A stretch of DNA of 64,000 bases from Cervus elaphus (GCF_910594005.1 NC_057827.1:7750001-7814000); one strand, 5' to 3'. Counted from the first letter of the stretch, positions 44,371 to 55,401 are shown. The notes: generated by a model not told the origin, from the sequence alone. Made by a program: numbers and translations.

Positions 44371-46082
44371 AAAGGCCCTTAACAAATAGAAATAAATTAT
44401 AAAATGTCAGGAAAGCCCACAGATTCCAGCATGCTTTCTTGAGCCTGCCTGACCCCCATAGGCAGCAGTAGAGAAAACCTCACGAAAATGTTCTAGGGAG
44501 AAGAGCAGTGGTATGTCGTTCTAATGGCCAAGCTGTTTGCATGACAGAAAAGTCAGACACCAACATGCAAAAAGAGGACTTTTAGCTTCCCTGCAAAACT
44601 GCCCAGACTTGGCCACGTTTCTAGACATTGCCTTACTTAGACATCACACCAAACAGCTTTTCTAGACACAACTGCAAGTTTTTCTGTTTCTAAGAGGATG
44701 CAGAGCTGAATCTGATTGGTCAACCCATGAAAACGTTTTGCCCAAACTGTCTGCAGCACAGCATGGTCAGCACCCTGACATGATCCTGTGGATCCAAGCT
44801 GCACCCCCTCATCTTCAGGAGCTCTGTTCCTTCACCACATGTGGGACCTGGGGGTGGTGGTCCGTATTCAGTGAAATCTGGTTCACTGAGAAAGTTAATG
44901 CCTTGCTCATCTAATGATTCTTGGCAGGCATTTGAAATTTTGAAGATCACTTATAAAGATAGTAGGATACGGCCAACGTTTCTTCCTGGAAACATTAAGG
45001 TCCATGATGTTAACACATCACGGGGAGGGGAGGTCCTGCCCAGTAACTGGTGGGCAGGTCACTGTTCCGGTCATCTGAGATAGCACATCCATAGCAGTTG
45101 TTAAAACCTTCCAAATGTTCGCACTTTGGTTAGGGCAAAGCCTAACCACTCCCAGCCCTTGTGCCCCTGCTCCTTAGTTCCCATCTGCCTCAGCTGGGCT
45201 CCACCGCACGAGCCCCAGGTGGTGGTTAGCACCCCACACAGCAGATGGCATCCAGGGCAAGCTCTAACCTGTGCCGTGATCAAAGTTCCCTGCAATGGGT
45301 GAAGCCAGAGCCCCACGGGCTAGCTATTGTGAAAATCACTCTTCTCTGTAGGCACTTCGTTCAGTGGGTATTGCTTAAGGAAATGGAAGGAAATTGGCAA
45401 AAAGGTGCACATTTAATTCAACAGAGGATTACAGTTTACCTTCTTGGTGCAACATGTTACCAGGTAATTAGGGAAGCGCTAATATGAACGAAACCTGGTC
45501 TCTGAACTTAAGGTGCATACAGTCTTTAGGAGCTGCAGCTGCTAAAGCTGGCAGATTTGAGATTTCATAAAATTTATCTTCTTAGATTATTCTGATTATT
45601 ATCTTCCTACTTAGGTTGATCTATTCAGGCTTATGGGCCTGTTTCACCTGTCTATTCTCTACAAGTGCCTCCTTTTTGCCCCTCCCCTCCTGTGCAAAAA
45701 GGCAATGAAAGTTAATGGTCTGATGACGGCTTTTTGCAATCTGATCAGCGCACACCCAGAAGGGGACACAGAGTTCTGTCGGCACCTGCCCTGCCAGGCT
45801 TGCAGCAAGCACAACATGCTGCCGTGTAACGTTTAGTTTCAGTCTATCAGTCCCTGTAAACACTGGCGAGTCAAGGTCTGTGTGAGCTTGGCAAGTGGTA
45901 TCCATGGCAACGGTACCTACTGCAGGATATTTAGCATATGGGAAACAAGAAAGATCACCCACTCCTTTTTTTCAAGTCATCGTATGATGAATAATTGAAC
46001 ATTTAGCAAATTGAAACACTTATTTTATGCTAGCCAATACCACTTTTGCTTTTTAACCTGTATTTGATTATTCAAAAACCAG
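44371..46082. other. 1.7 kb with no gene recognised
   Basis: No named element. Frames of up to 113 codons (minus, 45621-45962) have no recognisable domain and no supporting context. Confidence 0.45.
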
Positions 46083-46165
46083 GCAAAACAAAGAAAGGGA
46101 GAGAGAAAGGAAGGTAGGAAAGAAAAATAAAAGGAAGGAAGGTAGGGAGAAGGAAAGAAAATTAG
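46083..46165 (+). repeat. purine-rich (GAAA/GGAA) simple repeat
   Basis: Almost pure A/G over about 75 bases with AAGG and GAAA units. The base composition is of the kind that can form triplex DNA. No function is implied. Confidence 0.85.
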
Positions 46166-46741
46166 CTTGGTTTTAGTTTAAAATATTTGCAAAGACGTTT
46201 TCTTTTTAATTTTTTTATTTTTACTAGGCTCTAGGAGATGGGATGGGAAATATATTTGCAAGCTATGCTTCACCAGGGAGATGTCCATTCAATGACTTTT
46301 TTCTGAAGGAAAATACAATAAAGATGGTCTTGGTGAATTTATGATGACTCCAACCCATAGAAAGCAGTGGAAAATATTAAACATATGAAGTAAATCCCAA
46401 GGTATAATAGTCTCATGAAGACACATGACTGAATCATTTACTGGGGTTTCTTACATATTCCTGAAACTTACCTGTATTTCTTACCTACCCCTGCTTCTTA
46501 CGTGAACACCTGCTGTGATAAACATTTTGGATCCATGTATAAGAAGGAAGGCAAGAAAGATGAGATAGACAGCAATGTGACTGTGTGATGTCCAGCAACT
46601 TCAACATATTATGCCAATTAAATTAATCATCAAATTCTCTTGTGTCAGAAATGACTGTATTCTCTCCTGTCATCCTTTTGTGCATAAAAGGAACAATGAG
46701 AGAACTCCAGAATGTTCAAAACATTTCACACAAGCTTCACC
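46166..46741. other. no gene or named repeat recognised
   Basis: About 575 bases without identifiable elements. Confidence 0.45.
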
Positions 46742-46848
46742 TAGCTTTTTGCATAGCCTGTGGGTTCTCAGTTCCCCGACCAAGGATCAAACCTGAGCCC
46801 CTGCAGCGGGAGCAGTGTCTTAACCACTGGACTCCCAGGGAAGTCCTG
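46742..46848 (-). mobile_element. CHR-2-type tRNA-derived SINE
   Basis: The inverse head is CTGGACTCCCAGGGAAGTCC and the inverse B-box region is CCCCGACCAAGGATCAAACC, typical of the cetartiodactyl CHR family and distinct from Bov-tA. The 3' part is short. It directly abuts the BovB-derived element at 46850. Confidence 0.8.
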
Positions 46849-46849
46849 G

Positions 46850-47327
46850 ATTTAACTAGATTTTACCCTCCATCAGAAGGCAGACAGAATGAAAACCACA
46901 ATCACAGCTAATCAAACTGATCACATGGACCACAGCCTTGTCTAACTCAATGAAACTATGAGCTATGCTGTGTAGGGCCACCCAAGATGCACGGGTCATG
47001 GTGGAGAGTTCTGATCAAATGTGGTCCACTGGAGAAGGGAACGGCAAACCACTTCAGCATTCTTGCCTTGAGAACCCCATGAACAGTAGGAAAAGACCAA
47101 AAGATATGACACTGAAACATGAACTCCCTAGGTCTGTGAAAGTGAAAAGTGAAAGTATACCCAACATGCCACAGAAAATGAGATGGTTGGATGGTATCAC
47201 CACCTCAATGGACATGAGTTTGAGCAAGCTCCGGGAGTCGGTGAAGGGCAGGAAACCCTGGCATGTTGCAGTCCATGGGGTCACAAAGAGTGGGACACAG
47301 CTGGGCGACTGAACTGAACTGAACTAC
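46850..47327 (+). mobile_element. internally deleted BovB (5' end joined to 3' end)
   Basis: Bases 46850-47173 are the BovB 5' region (ACCACAGCCTTGTCTAACTC, GGGTCATGGTGGAGAGTTCT, TGTGGTCCACTGGAGAAGGG). Bases 47174-47327 are the 3' end (GATGAGATGG-type, GAGTTTGAGCAAGCTCCGGG, GGGGTCACAAAGAGTGGGAC, tail ACTGAACTGAACTGAACTA). Endonuclease and RT are absent. A GAAAGTGAAAAGTGAAAGT insert sits just before the junction. A 115-codon frame (46965-47312) reads across the junction but is probably meaningless. Confidence 0.85.
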
Positions 47328-47394
47328 CCTCCTAAATAATCTTCTCTATAGAGATGCTGCCTCAATCAGCAGAAAATGTTAAAAAATAAAAGAA

Positions 47395-47690
47395 AAATAT
47401 ACACTCCCTGTGACTTCCAGGACACCATGTCGTCCAGAGACCCCTCTTACCTTCTGACCATACCTGCCCAGCCTCTCCTGTTTCTTTATATTCCTCCATT
47501 TCCCCTATATTTTGGTGTCCCCACCAGGTTCTGTTTCAAGCCCTTTTTCCTTCTGGCTATGACACACATGTTTTCTTTCTCTAGTGGTGTACATTACCAA
47601 TACATATATATTACCAGAAATCTTCATTTCCAGCCCTACTGGTTCCCCTTACTAGTGCTTTCTTTTATTGCATTATAAATTGTTTTTCCT
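47395..47690 (+). mobile_element. probable L2 LINE fragment
   Basis: Degraded L2 ORF words are GTGACTTCCAGGACACCATG (47410), CCTCCTGTTTCT-like pyrimidine text, and GGTGTCCCCACCAGGTTC (47514). The local 100-codon frame (47376-47678) is likely a relic. Confidence 0.42.
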
Positions 47691-48349
47691 ATAGTAACTC
47701 ACTGGGGAAAGAGTACTAACCATGCCAAAAATGTTAGAGTAAACAATTAAAAACATCTACAATTTTGGTATGTTTTGTTCTGTACATTATTTAATGCTCA
47801 CTTGCAGTGAAAATGCTGAGGAAGTATTGAATTTGTGTATCCAGCAAGCACAGGAATTCCCTTTGATGATGGAGATGCAATAAAAATAAAATCAACAATC
47901 ATAATGTTATTGTAAATGTCCTACACTGAGCCCTGAAGACATTCTATCTAACTGTCGTTTGGAAGCATGCATTCTTTTATTATTTCTGCAATTGGCCATG
48001 ACTAATAAAAACTGTTACAGATTGTGTTTCCTGAATCTAATAAATTCTCAAAATTATTCTGTTTTAATTGTTTTCATTTCTAAAAGACTTTATTAAAAAT
48101 ATACTCTGGAGTTTTAGAGATCTTGAAATTAATACAGGTTTTGTAGATGCCTATCTGAGGCATGATTATTTCATTTATGTCTGATCCTTGACCTGACCCT
48201 CCGTTGAACATGGGCCAGCCTGAGGTCAAATGGCCTTTACTCTAAGAGCCCCCTGTACCAGGGAAGCTCATCAGCTTTCTGAAGTTACCATTTAGTCTTT
48301 CCATTTGTCGTTTGTCCTGGAATTACCTGTAAAGTTCAGTAATCCATTG
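47691..48349. other. no gene or named repeat recognised
   Basis: AT-rich, apparently single-copy sequence. Several AATAAA words occur, but nothing indicates a transcript. Confidence 0.45.
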
Positions 48350-48475
48350 TTTCTAAAAACACTTACTGTGTCCCTGTTATGTGTAAAGCATATTAGTAAC
48401 ATTAAGATGAAAAATGCATGGTTAGTCCCTGCCTTCAAAGAGTTACCATCTGGTGTAAATGTAATACAATCACTG
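48350..48475 (-). mobile_element. L2 3' end fragment (low divergence support)
   Basis: The inverse L2 tail is ACACTTACTGTGTCCCTGTT, ATGTGTAAAGCATATTAG, then TTAGTCCCTGCCTTCAAAGA. Short and diverged; MIR is the alternative. Confidence 0.4.
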
Positions 48476-48477
48476 TA

Positions 48478-48705
48478 TGTAAAATAGATAGTCAATGGGA
48501 ATTTGCTATAGGACTCAGGGAACTCAAACTGGGGCTCTGTAACAAACTAGAGGGGTGGGATGGGGAGAGAGATGGGAGGGAGGTTCCAGAGGGTGGGGCA
48601 TATGTATTCCTATGGATGATTCATGTTGATATTTGGCAGAAACCATCAGAATTCTATAAAGCAATTATTCTTCAATTAAAAAATAAATTTAAAATAAAAA
48701 AAATG
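48478..48705 (+). mobile_element. ruminant L1 3' UTR end with A-rich tail
   Basis: It runs from GGGAATTTGCTATAGGACTC through a single GGACTCAGGGAACTCAAACT unit and GTGGGATGGGGAGAGAGATG to CAATTATTCTTCAATTAAAA. The tail is A-rich at 48679-48703. It is the single-unit counterpart of the expanded array at 28305-28545. Confidence 0.88.
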
Positions 48706-48814
48706 TGAACTGGATGGAGTCACGCATTCTAATTTTTGAACGTTCTAACTGAATGTGCTCAGCAAAGAGGAAGATTTCTAATTGGCCTTGGGAAGGAGCG
48801 GGATCAAGAAAGGC

Positions 48815-49130
48815 TTTCAGAAATTCATTGGGTACCTATTATGCACTAAATCTGTTCTAAATACTTTCTATAAATATATGTCATATATTTATATATGTCT
48901 TATAAATATAAAGTCATTTATATTTATATATGTGTTATAATATAAATATAAGACATATAAATATGAGACATATAAGACATATAAATATATGTCTTGGTGT
49001 TTATGCTTCAAACTCCATGAATTTTCACTTATTATAGTTATCATCATACTATTTAAAAAATGAAAATTTGGGGATGTGGAGAGATTTAAGCAACTTGCCA
49101 CAAACTTAAATTATAGAAAGCCATGTGAAA
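48815..49130 (-). mobile_element. MIR SINE split by an AT-rich expansion
   Basis: The left part has GGGTACCTATTATGCACTAA and TCTGTTCTAAATACTTTCTA (inverse MIR). The right part has TTATAGTTATCATCATACTA, then GATGTGGAGAGATTTAAGCA and ACTTGCC. The 140 bases between (about 48866-49003) are AT-rich repeat. Confidence 0.55.
48866..49003. repeat. AT-rich quasi-palindromic repeat
   Basis: TATAAATATA and ACATATAAATAT units alternate with the inverse TATTTATATATGTCTTATAA. Many inverted matches could extrude as cruciforms. It probably grew by slippage inside the host MIR. Confidence 0.85.
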
Positions 49131-49682
49131 CCTATTTAAACAAGAACAGCCTGGCTGGAGAGCTTTCACCCAGCCCTCTGGACTCCTGGATCAGGATCAG
49201 ACTTATTCTTGAGGAGCTCATTCGGCACTTACTGCCTAAAAATTTTACTTAACATTTTGAACACGTTCATGTGTCCACAGACACCTTATAAGCATTCAGA
49301 GCAGAAGCCCTTAAGGGCCAGCAAAATGGCAAGGTATGAATTTAGAATTTATAAATGAATGAATTGAGGTTAGGCCAAATGCCCTGAGGATCAGAAAGCT
49401 TTTATGCACCTCGGTCCATACCAAACTCACAGGCCAATCCTAGCTGGATTGAAAAACAGTGGGGTCATATTTCCCAGCACCAAATGGCAGAAGAAAGAAC
49501 ACTGGCCTCAACTTCTGAGACTGTTCTAATCATGGCTTTTTCTCATTCCCTCATGGTTTTCTGGACTCAGAATCTAATCACTTGATCTTTCTGCACCTTG
49601 GATTTCACCTCCGCAAAATTGTGGATTAATACCTGACTACTTGCCCCTTACTGTTTGGGCATAAGATTAGACAATTTATGGA
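49131..49682. other. no gene or named repeat recognised
   Basis: About 550 bases without an identifiable element or credible frame. Confidence 0.45.
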
Positions 49683-49765
49683 ATTGCTACAATATTGTAA
49701 ACTAATTAGCCTCCAACTAATAAAAATAAATTAAAAAAAGAAAAAAAAAACACACAAAAAAACAA
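49683..49765 (+). mobile_element. very short ruminant L1 3' tail
   Basis: CTACAATATTGTAAACTAAT, then TAGCCTCCAACTAATAAAAA, then an A-rich tail with C interruptions to 49765. This is the plus-strand equivalent of the L1 tail at 6380-6420. The insertion is only about 80 bases. Confidence 0.75.
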
Positions 49766-49864
49766 AGTACTAGGAGAAAATGTAATCATTAATGATGTTT
49801 GTGCAAAAAATGTACACATCTGAGATGGAAACGGGATCATCTATACTGATCTTGTTTCCTCCCC

Positions 49865-50135
49865 ACAGGAGAGATTTGCACTTGGCATCAAGGAGACCAC
49901 ACAGGCCTTGTTTTTCCTCCCACTACACTCGCTGCAACTTCTCAGGTGCTTTCTGCTGATGCCTCTTCATCTGCACTCCCAGGCTCAGTCCTGGGGCCTC
50001 TTCTTTTCTCTCTTTGTGATCTCACATCGTATTCAGGTGCTCAGTGCCATACAGGGGCTACTGACTCTCAGAATTACGTTGTCAGCTCAGCCCTCTCTCC
50101 TAAGCTACAGATCCAGTATCCAGGGTGATAGTTTA
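49865..50135 (+). mobile_element. L2 LINE fragment (upstream part of 3' region)
   Basis: The words CTTCTCAGGTGCTTTCTGCT, CCAGGCTCAGTCCTGGGGCC (49979) and TCTTCTTTTCTCTCTTTGTG, then CTCAGCCCTCTCTCCTAAGC, follow L2 order. The two overlapping 60- and 86-codon frames here are relics. Confidence 0.6.
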
Positions 50136-50384
50136 AAAAGAAAAGGAAAAAAAAAAAAGGTCATGTGACTGATCAGTGGACAAGTTCCAAGATGTAACAC
50201 AGACAACAGCACCACATTTAGAAATCTTGAAATACAGGAAAGTAAGGATGTATCTGCAAAACTACTAACAAGTTCTTGTACAAGCCAGACTCCTGGTTCC
50301 TAGACTTGTTTCCTATGATTTCTCCTTGCACTATGTATCCAGGACCAGTCTCCAATTCATTCTCATTAGGAGAGTAGAGGGACC

Positions 50385-50410
50385 TTTTTTTTTTTTTTTT
50401 TTTTTTTTTT
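50385..50410. repeat. poly-T tract of 26
   Basis: An uninterrupted homopolymer of 26 T. It could be the tail of a minus-strand retro-insertion, but no element body could be identified on its right before the plus-strand L1 starts. Confidence 0.95.
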
Positions 50411-50882
50411 GAGAAGAAACAAACAAAAAGGAAAATTTTCTCTATTTTTCAAAGATGTATTTAACTTTTTGCACACCAAAGGGAACCATAAACAAAATGA
50501 AAAGACAATGTACAGAATGGGACAATTTATTTGCAAATGATGTGACCGACAGGGGATTAATTTTCAAAACATATAAATAGCTCAATATTTAAAAAACGAA
50601 TGACCCAATCAAAATTGGGCAAAAGATCTAAATAGACATTTCTCCAAAGAAGCCATATGAGGCCAATAGGCGCATGAAAAAATGCTCAACATTGATAATT
50701 ATTAGAGAAATGCAAATCAGAACAAGAATGGCCATCATTAAAATAAAAAAAAAATCTACAATTAATAAATGCTGGAGAGGGTGTGGAGAAAAGAGAACTC
50801 TTTTACACTGTTGATGGGAATGTAAATCGGTGCATCCCCTATGGAGAACAGAATGGGGGATCTTTTAAAAAAACTAAAAACA

Positions 50883-51102
50883 GAGTTGTCATACGTGTGC
50901 TCACTCAGTTGTGTCTGACTCTTGCAACCCATGGCTGTAGCCCACCAAGTTCCTCTGTCCATGGTATTATCCAGGCAAGGACCCTGCAATGGATTGCCGT
51001 TTCTCCTCCAGGTGTCTTCCCAACCCACTTCTCCCACATCCCTGCGCTGGTTGGAGGATTCTTTACCCTGAGCCACCTGGGAAGTCCATGTGAGTTATCA
51101 TA
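50883..51102 (-). mobile_element. Bov-tA SINE in L1 with target duplication
   Basis: GAGTTGTCATA (50883-50893) and GAGTTATCATA (51092-51102) flank an inverse Bov-tA, from CTCAGTTGTGTCTGACTCTT to CCACCTGGGAAGTCC. The duplication differs at one base, implying some age. The host L1 reads through on both sides. Confidence 0.93.
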
Positions 51103-51634
51103 TGATCTTGCAATCCCACTCCTGGTATATCTCTGGAGCAAACTATAATTTGAATAGATACATGCGCCCCAATGTTCACTGCAGTACTGTTTACAACAGC
51201 CAAGACATGGAATGAACCTAAATGTCCATCAACTGATGAATGGGTAAAGAAGATACATACACAATGGAAAATTGCTCAACCATAAAACAGTATGAAATAA
51301 GGCCATTTCAGCAACATGGATGGACCTAGAGATTATCATACTAAGTAAAGTAAGCCAGACAAAGACAAATAGTGATATATGATACTGCTTATATATGGAA
51401 TCTTAAAAAAACATAAAAATAAGCTTATTCACAAAACACAAATAGACTCACAGGCATAGAAGAGAAGCATATTCTTACCAAAGGGGCCAAGAGAGGCAGG
51501 GATAAATCAGGAGTTTGGGATTAACATATATACCCTACTATATATAAAATAAATTATCAACAAAGACCTCCTGTATAGTACAGGGAACTATACTTAATAT
51601 TTTGTAATAACCTATAAGGGAAAATAATCTTAGA

Positions 51635-51639
51635 AAGAT

Positions 51640-51673
<34 letters not shown>

Positions 51674-51681
51674 AATACACC

Positions 51682-51715
<34 letters not shown>

Positions 51716-51720
51716 CATAC
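51635..51720. repeat. (AT)n-(AC)n compound microsatellite
   Basis: (TA) run about 51639-51672, then (CA) run about 51677-51703, then (TA) again. It lies in the L1 3' UTR exactly where the BovB fragment is inserted. Confidence 0.93.
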
Positions 51721-52124
51721 ATTGCTGTTGTTCAATCATTGTGTCTCTGTGACCCCATGGACCTCAGCACACCAGGCTTCCCTGTCCCTCACCATCTCCT
51801 GGAGCTTGCTCAAACTCATGTCCATTGAGTCAGTGATGCAACCCAAACATCTCATCCTTTGTCACTCCCTCCTCCTCCTGCACACAATCTTTCCCAGCAT
51901 CAGGGTCTTTTCAAATAAGTGGGATCTTCGCATCAGGTGGCCATAGTATTGGAGCTTCAGCTTCAGAATCAGTCCTTCCAATGAATGTTCAATGAATGAA
52001 GGTTGATTTCCTTTAGGATGGACTGGTTTGATCTCCTTACTGTCCAAGGGACTCTCAAGAGTCTTCTCCTGCACCACAGTTCAAAGGCATCAATCCTTCA
52101 GCACTCAGCCTTCTTTATGGCCCA
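51721..52124 (-). mobile_element. BovB 3' fragment nested in L1
   Basis: It starts ATTGCTGTTGTTCAATCATT and proceeds through CACACAATCTTTCCCAGCAT and CAGGTGGCCATAGTATTGGA to the CTTCTTTATGGCC region. The L1 3' UTR resumes at TATGTATGTATGTGTATG (52130). The partial minus frame at 51862-52077 is BovB C-terminal sequence. Confidence 0.92.
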
Positions 52125-52225
52125 GCTCATATGTATGTATGTGTATGTATAGCTGAATCACTGTCCTGTATACCTGAATCTAACACATTATAAATCAACT
52201 ATACTTCAATTTAAAAAAGATTTAT

Positions 52226-52744
52226 TTTAGTTCTACTTGAGCAACATAATCATTTTCTTGATCCCCAGGGTATTTCTTCTTCTTACAAATATTTGAAGCT
52301 CATTTAACCATGATGATAAAATCCATTTGATGTGAGAGAGACCAAGCCCCCACATTCAAATGCTTTTTAGAACATTTGCATTTAATCTAATTGAATTTAA
52401 TCTAATTTAAAAATGAAAAACATAAATAGCTGATAGTGGATGCCTTCTTATTTCCATAAAAGGAAGATACTTAGAAGGTTCAAGGTACTAAATATTGTGG
52501 TCACCCCAAGGGAAGGGGCACATGATAGGAGGAAGAAAATGACAGGTAAGGGTTTTAGCTTAGACGATATCATGCAGTCATCCTTGGTTATGTTCAGCAA
52601 AGGGAAATTTTACAGGCTTTGCTTGGGAACACAGTAGAGGAAGTGCTGAATCATAGACATGTCCCGTGTCTGTTTTTCAAGGCCCCTGCCGGTGGCTGAG
52701 CCTCCCCAGTGGAACATGGCTCTGGGCACAGTGGAACAAGGGAC
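52226..52744. other. no gene or named repeat recognised
   Basis: About 520 bases without an identifiable element. Confidence 0.45.
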
Positions 52745-53100
52745 CTTGTCATAGACCAAATATTTGTACCGACCCAAAATTCACATTAAATTCTAATTTT
52801 CAACATGATAATATTTAGAAGTGGGCTCTTTGGGAGGTGTCCAAATCATGAAGGTAGAGCCCTTCTAAATGGAATTATAGAGGAGACCTCAGGGAACTAG
52901 CTGGCCCTTTCTGTCTTGTGAAGGCCCAGCCAGAAGAAAACTGTCTATGAACCTGGAAGGAAGCAGGTCCTTACCAGACACTGAACTTGTCAGCATCTTG
53001 ATCTTGGCCTCCCAGCTTCTAGAACTATAAGAAAAGAACTCCTGTTGTTTCTAAGCTATCCTGCCTGTGGTCTTCTTCACAGCAGCCTGAATGGACTGCT
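52745..53100 (+). mobile_element. MaLR (MLT1/MST-like) LTR
   Basis: Clear MaLR order: CCAAAATTCACATTAAATTC, TAGAAGTGGGCTCTTTGGGA, GGTGTCCAAATCATGAAGGT, AGAGCCC, TCTATGAACCTGGAAGGAAG, CAGGTCCTTACCAGACACTG, TTGATCTTGGCCTCCCAGCT, TCTAGAACTATAAGAAA and CAGCAGCCTGAATGGACT at the 3' end. It is a solo LTR. Confidence 0.85.
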
Positions 53101-54638
53101 TCTCCCTTTTGCAAGCCCATTGCTGTTCCCTGTTACTGTGTCCATTTTTTTAATATGGCATTCTTTTATAGTAAGAGGCCTAGTTAGGCCGCCTATTGAT
53201 TATTATTGATCTTAAAATTGATTGATTCTATGATCAAATGATAAGAGTTCGGTGAACTCCTTCAGCTTATCCAGATTATAGCATAGAGAAGGAACATTTG
53301 TATAAATACAATTGACTCTATGTTGAGTGAATTTCTCACCTAATTTTCCACTCTTTCAGTTGGCTGTTTTATCAGAAATAATTTCCACTTTATGCCTAGT
53401 CTAAACACTCATGACACTACCTGTCTACTTATAAAAATACTGCTAATTCTCCATGTCATCTTTGGCCAAGTACACATATGGGCACATAAAACAGACTGAA
53501 TTGAAGGGTCTGAAAAGAAAGTGCTTACTGAAAAATTGCTTTCCCTAATTCCTTCCTCAGATGAACAATGTATTTACTCAGGTGCTAACAAAAATAGCAA
53601 AGATCATGATATATCTGATTATAATTTGACGGATTAATAAAAAAAATTTTTCATTTAAGAGTATACCATAAATGTCAACTCCCCCAGTTCAGAGGTCAGA
53701 TACCAACTTCAATGGAAGCAGTCACACACAGAAGATATATCAAGAAATACACATTTTCCCAAAGATTTTTCATGCTGTCTGAAATGAATATCTTCCTCAT
53801 TTACACCAAAATATTGTTATTCTCATGTCTTACAGTAATTTCAAGTCCAAAAATAACTTTGCCTATTAAATCTTAACATGCTAGAGAACTGTGTATTTTT
53901 CTGTGATTATCAGTTCACCAGACTATGAAATCCACTTATTCTGTATTTGATAAAATGGTCTAGAGGAACTGAAATTATCTCATGTTGTTAACAGAAGGGG
54001 CAGCTTAAGTCCATAAACAACTTGTTAGCACAGGTTTCAAACCTTTAAATATTCACTTGGTATGACTCATGTTCAAGGCCTTACTTCTTTCTACATTCTT
54101 TCTAAATTTACAAAAACAGAACTGATTGGCTACTGACGCCAACTTTATAAGCTCAGCTCTCCCTCTTCTCCTCCTTTGGTGGTCAATTTCTGCAGGCTGG
54201 GTAGGAAGAATATCCCCAGCCCCTGATCTTGACCAAAAGTAAACAGTACTGTGGATGCATTCCAAGCTATTTGGAAACCTCACTCTAACATAAGGACCAT
54301 TTTTCCTATTGGAGAGAATGCTGAGGAGCCACAGATGGTTCAGGAACACACAACTGGGCCAAGTTTTAACATTTCAGTGTTGCCACGTTGGGTTTTGTTT
54401 CCCAGTAATAATGCAGCCAAGAATCTTGAAACTCCTGCCCCTGGCAGGAGGCTGCTTCTCAGTGCTTCTTACTCAGGAGAGCTAGTTTTCTGAGTATCCG
54501 TTTTTTCTTTTTCCCATTAATACAACTGCCTCATAATATCTGTGGCCCAAAGGTGTCATGCTTCAATTTTAATTTGGGCTACTTATAGCTCCTGGTAACA
54601 CAAATAATTGAAAAGCATTATAATTTTTATCAGTTTCT
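53101..54638. other. 1.5 kb with no gene recognised
   Basis: AT-rich, apparently old or single-copy DNA. The minus-strand frame at 54053-54349 (98 codons) has no detectable features. Confidence 0.45.
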
Positions 54639-54986
54639 CACCTTTATGAGGGCCTCCCTGGTCGCTCAGCTGGTAAAGAATCCACCTGCAATGCAGGAGA
54701 CCTCAGTTCGACCCTTGGGTTGGGAAGATTCCTTGGAGAAGCCTAGGCTACCCACTCCAGTATTCTCAGACTTCCCTGGTGGTTCAGGTGGTGAAGAATT
54801 CACCTGCAATGAGAGAGACCTGGGTTCAATCCCTGGATTGGGAAGATCTGCTGGAGGAGGGCATGGCAACCCACTCCAGTGCTCTTGCCTGGAGAACCAC
54901 CATGGACAGAGGAGCCTGGTGGGCTATAGTTCACGGGGTCGCAAAGAGTCAGACATGACTGAGTGGTTATGAATGCACCTTTATGA
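54639..54986 (+). mobile_element. tandem Bov-tA composite with one target duplication
   Basis: Perfect 11-base duplications CACCTTTATGA lie at 54639-54649 and 54976-54986. They enclose a truncated Bov-tA head-plus-core (54650-54768, GGGCCTCCCTGGTCGCTCAG to CCACTCCAGTATTCTC) joined to a full Bov-tA (54769-54965, ACTTCCCTGGTGGTTCAGGT to GGGGTCGCAAAGAGTCAGAC). The single outer duplication shows the pair arrived together. Confidence 0.93.
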
Positions 54987-55401
54987 AGTGGGGTGACAAT
55001 ACTGAGGCATCATTGCAAATGCAGTGATGGGTGATGTGATATTTCTTTTTTACATGAGTAGCAAAATAAGATCATGAATGAAAAGCTCCATCATAAAAAT
55101 TTTTCTTCTAAAACTGATCACTGTCTTTTACAAAAACCTAGTGAGTCACCTGAAATTGGATGTGGCCCATTTCTGTGTGTGTAGTGGGAGTTGGGAGGAG
55201 GCAAGAGGAAAAACCCAGAGGGTCCAGCAGCCCCTGTGTTGGAAGGGCTCAAAGCAAGCCTGGAGCCTGATGGGACTCAAGCTCCTGCCTTCTCAAGGTA
55301 GATGGTATGTTTTACAGTCGTGAACTGCAAAGGACTTTGGGTGGAAAGACTCATAACACGCTCAGCAGATGAGCTGCCGCGGTAAGAAGCTAAAGTGTGT
55401 T
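54987..55401. other. no gene or named repeat recognised
   Basis: About 415 bases, unassigned. The 81-codon plus frame at 55078-55323 is unremarkable. Confidence 0.45.

Larger units (their letters stand above)
50445..52225 (+). mobile_element. L1 LINE 3' part interrupted by a Bov-tA and a BovB
   Basis: It spans the ORF2 C-terminal region to the 3' UTR: AAAAATTTTC before, GACAATGTACAGAATGGGAC (50505), AGACATTTCTCCAAAGAAGC (50635), ATGCAAATCAGAACAAGAAT (50710), CTGGAGAGGGTGTGGAGAAA (50771), CCAAGACATGGAATGAACCT (51201), GCAACATGGATGGACCTAGA (51312), CCTGTATAGTACAGGGAACT (51570). After the BovB at 51721-52124 it ends CATTATAAATCAACTATACT then TCAATTTAAAAAAGA. ORF2 is not open. Confidence 0.9.
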
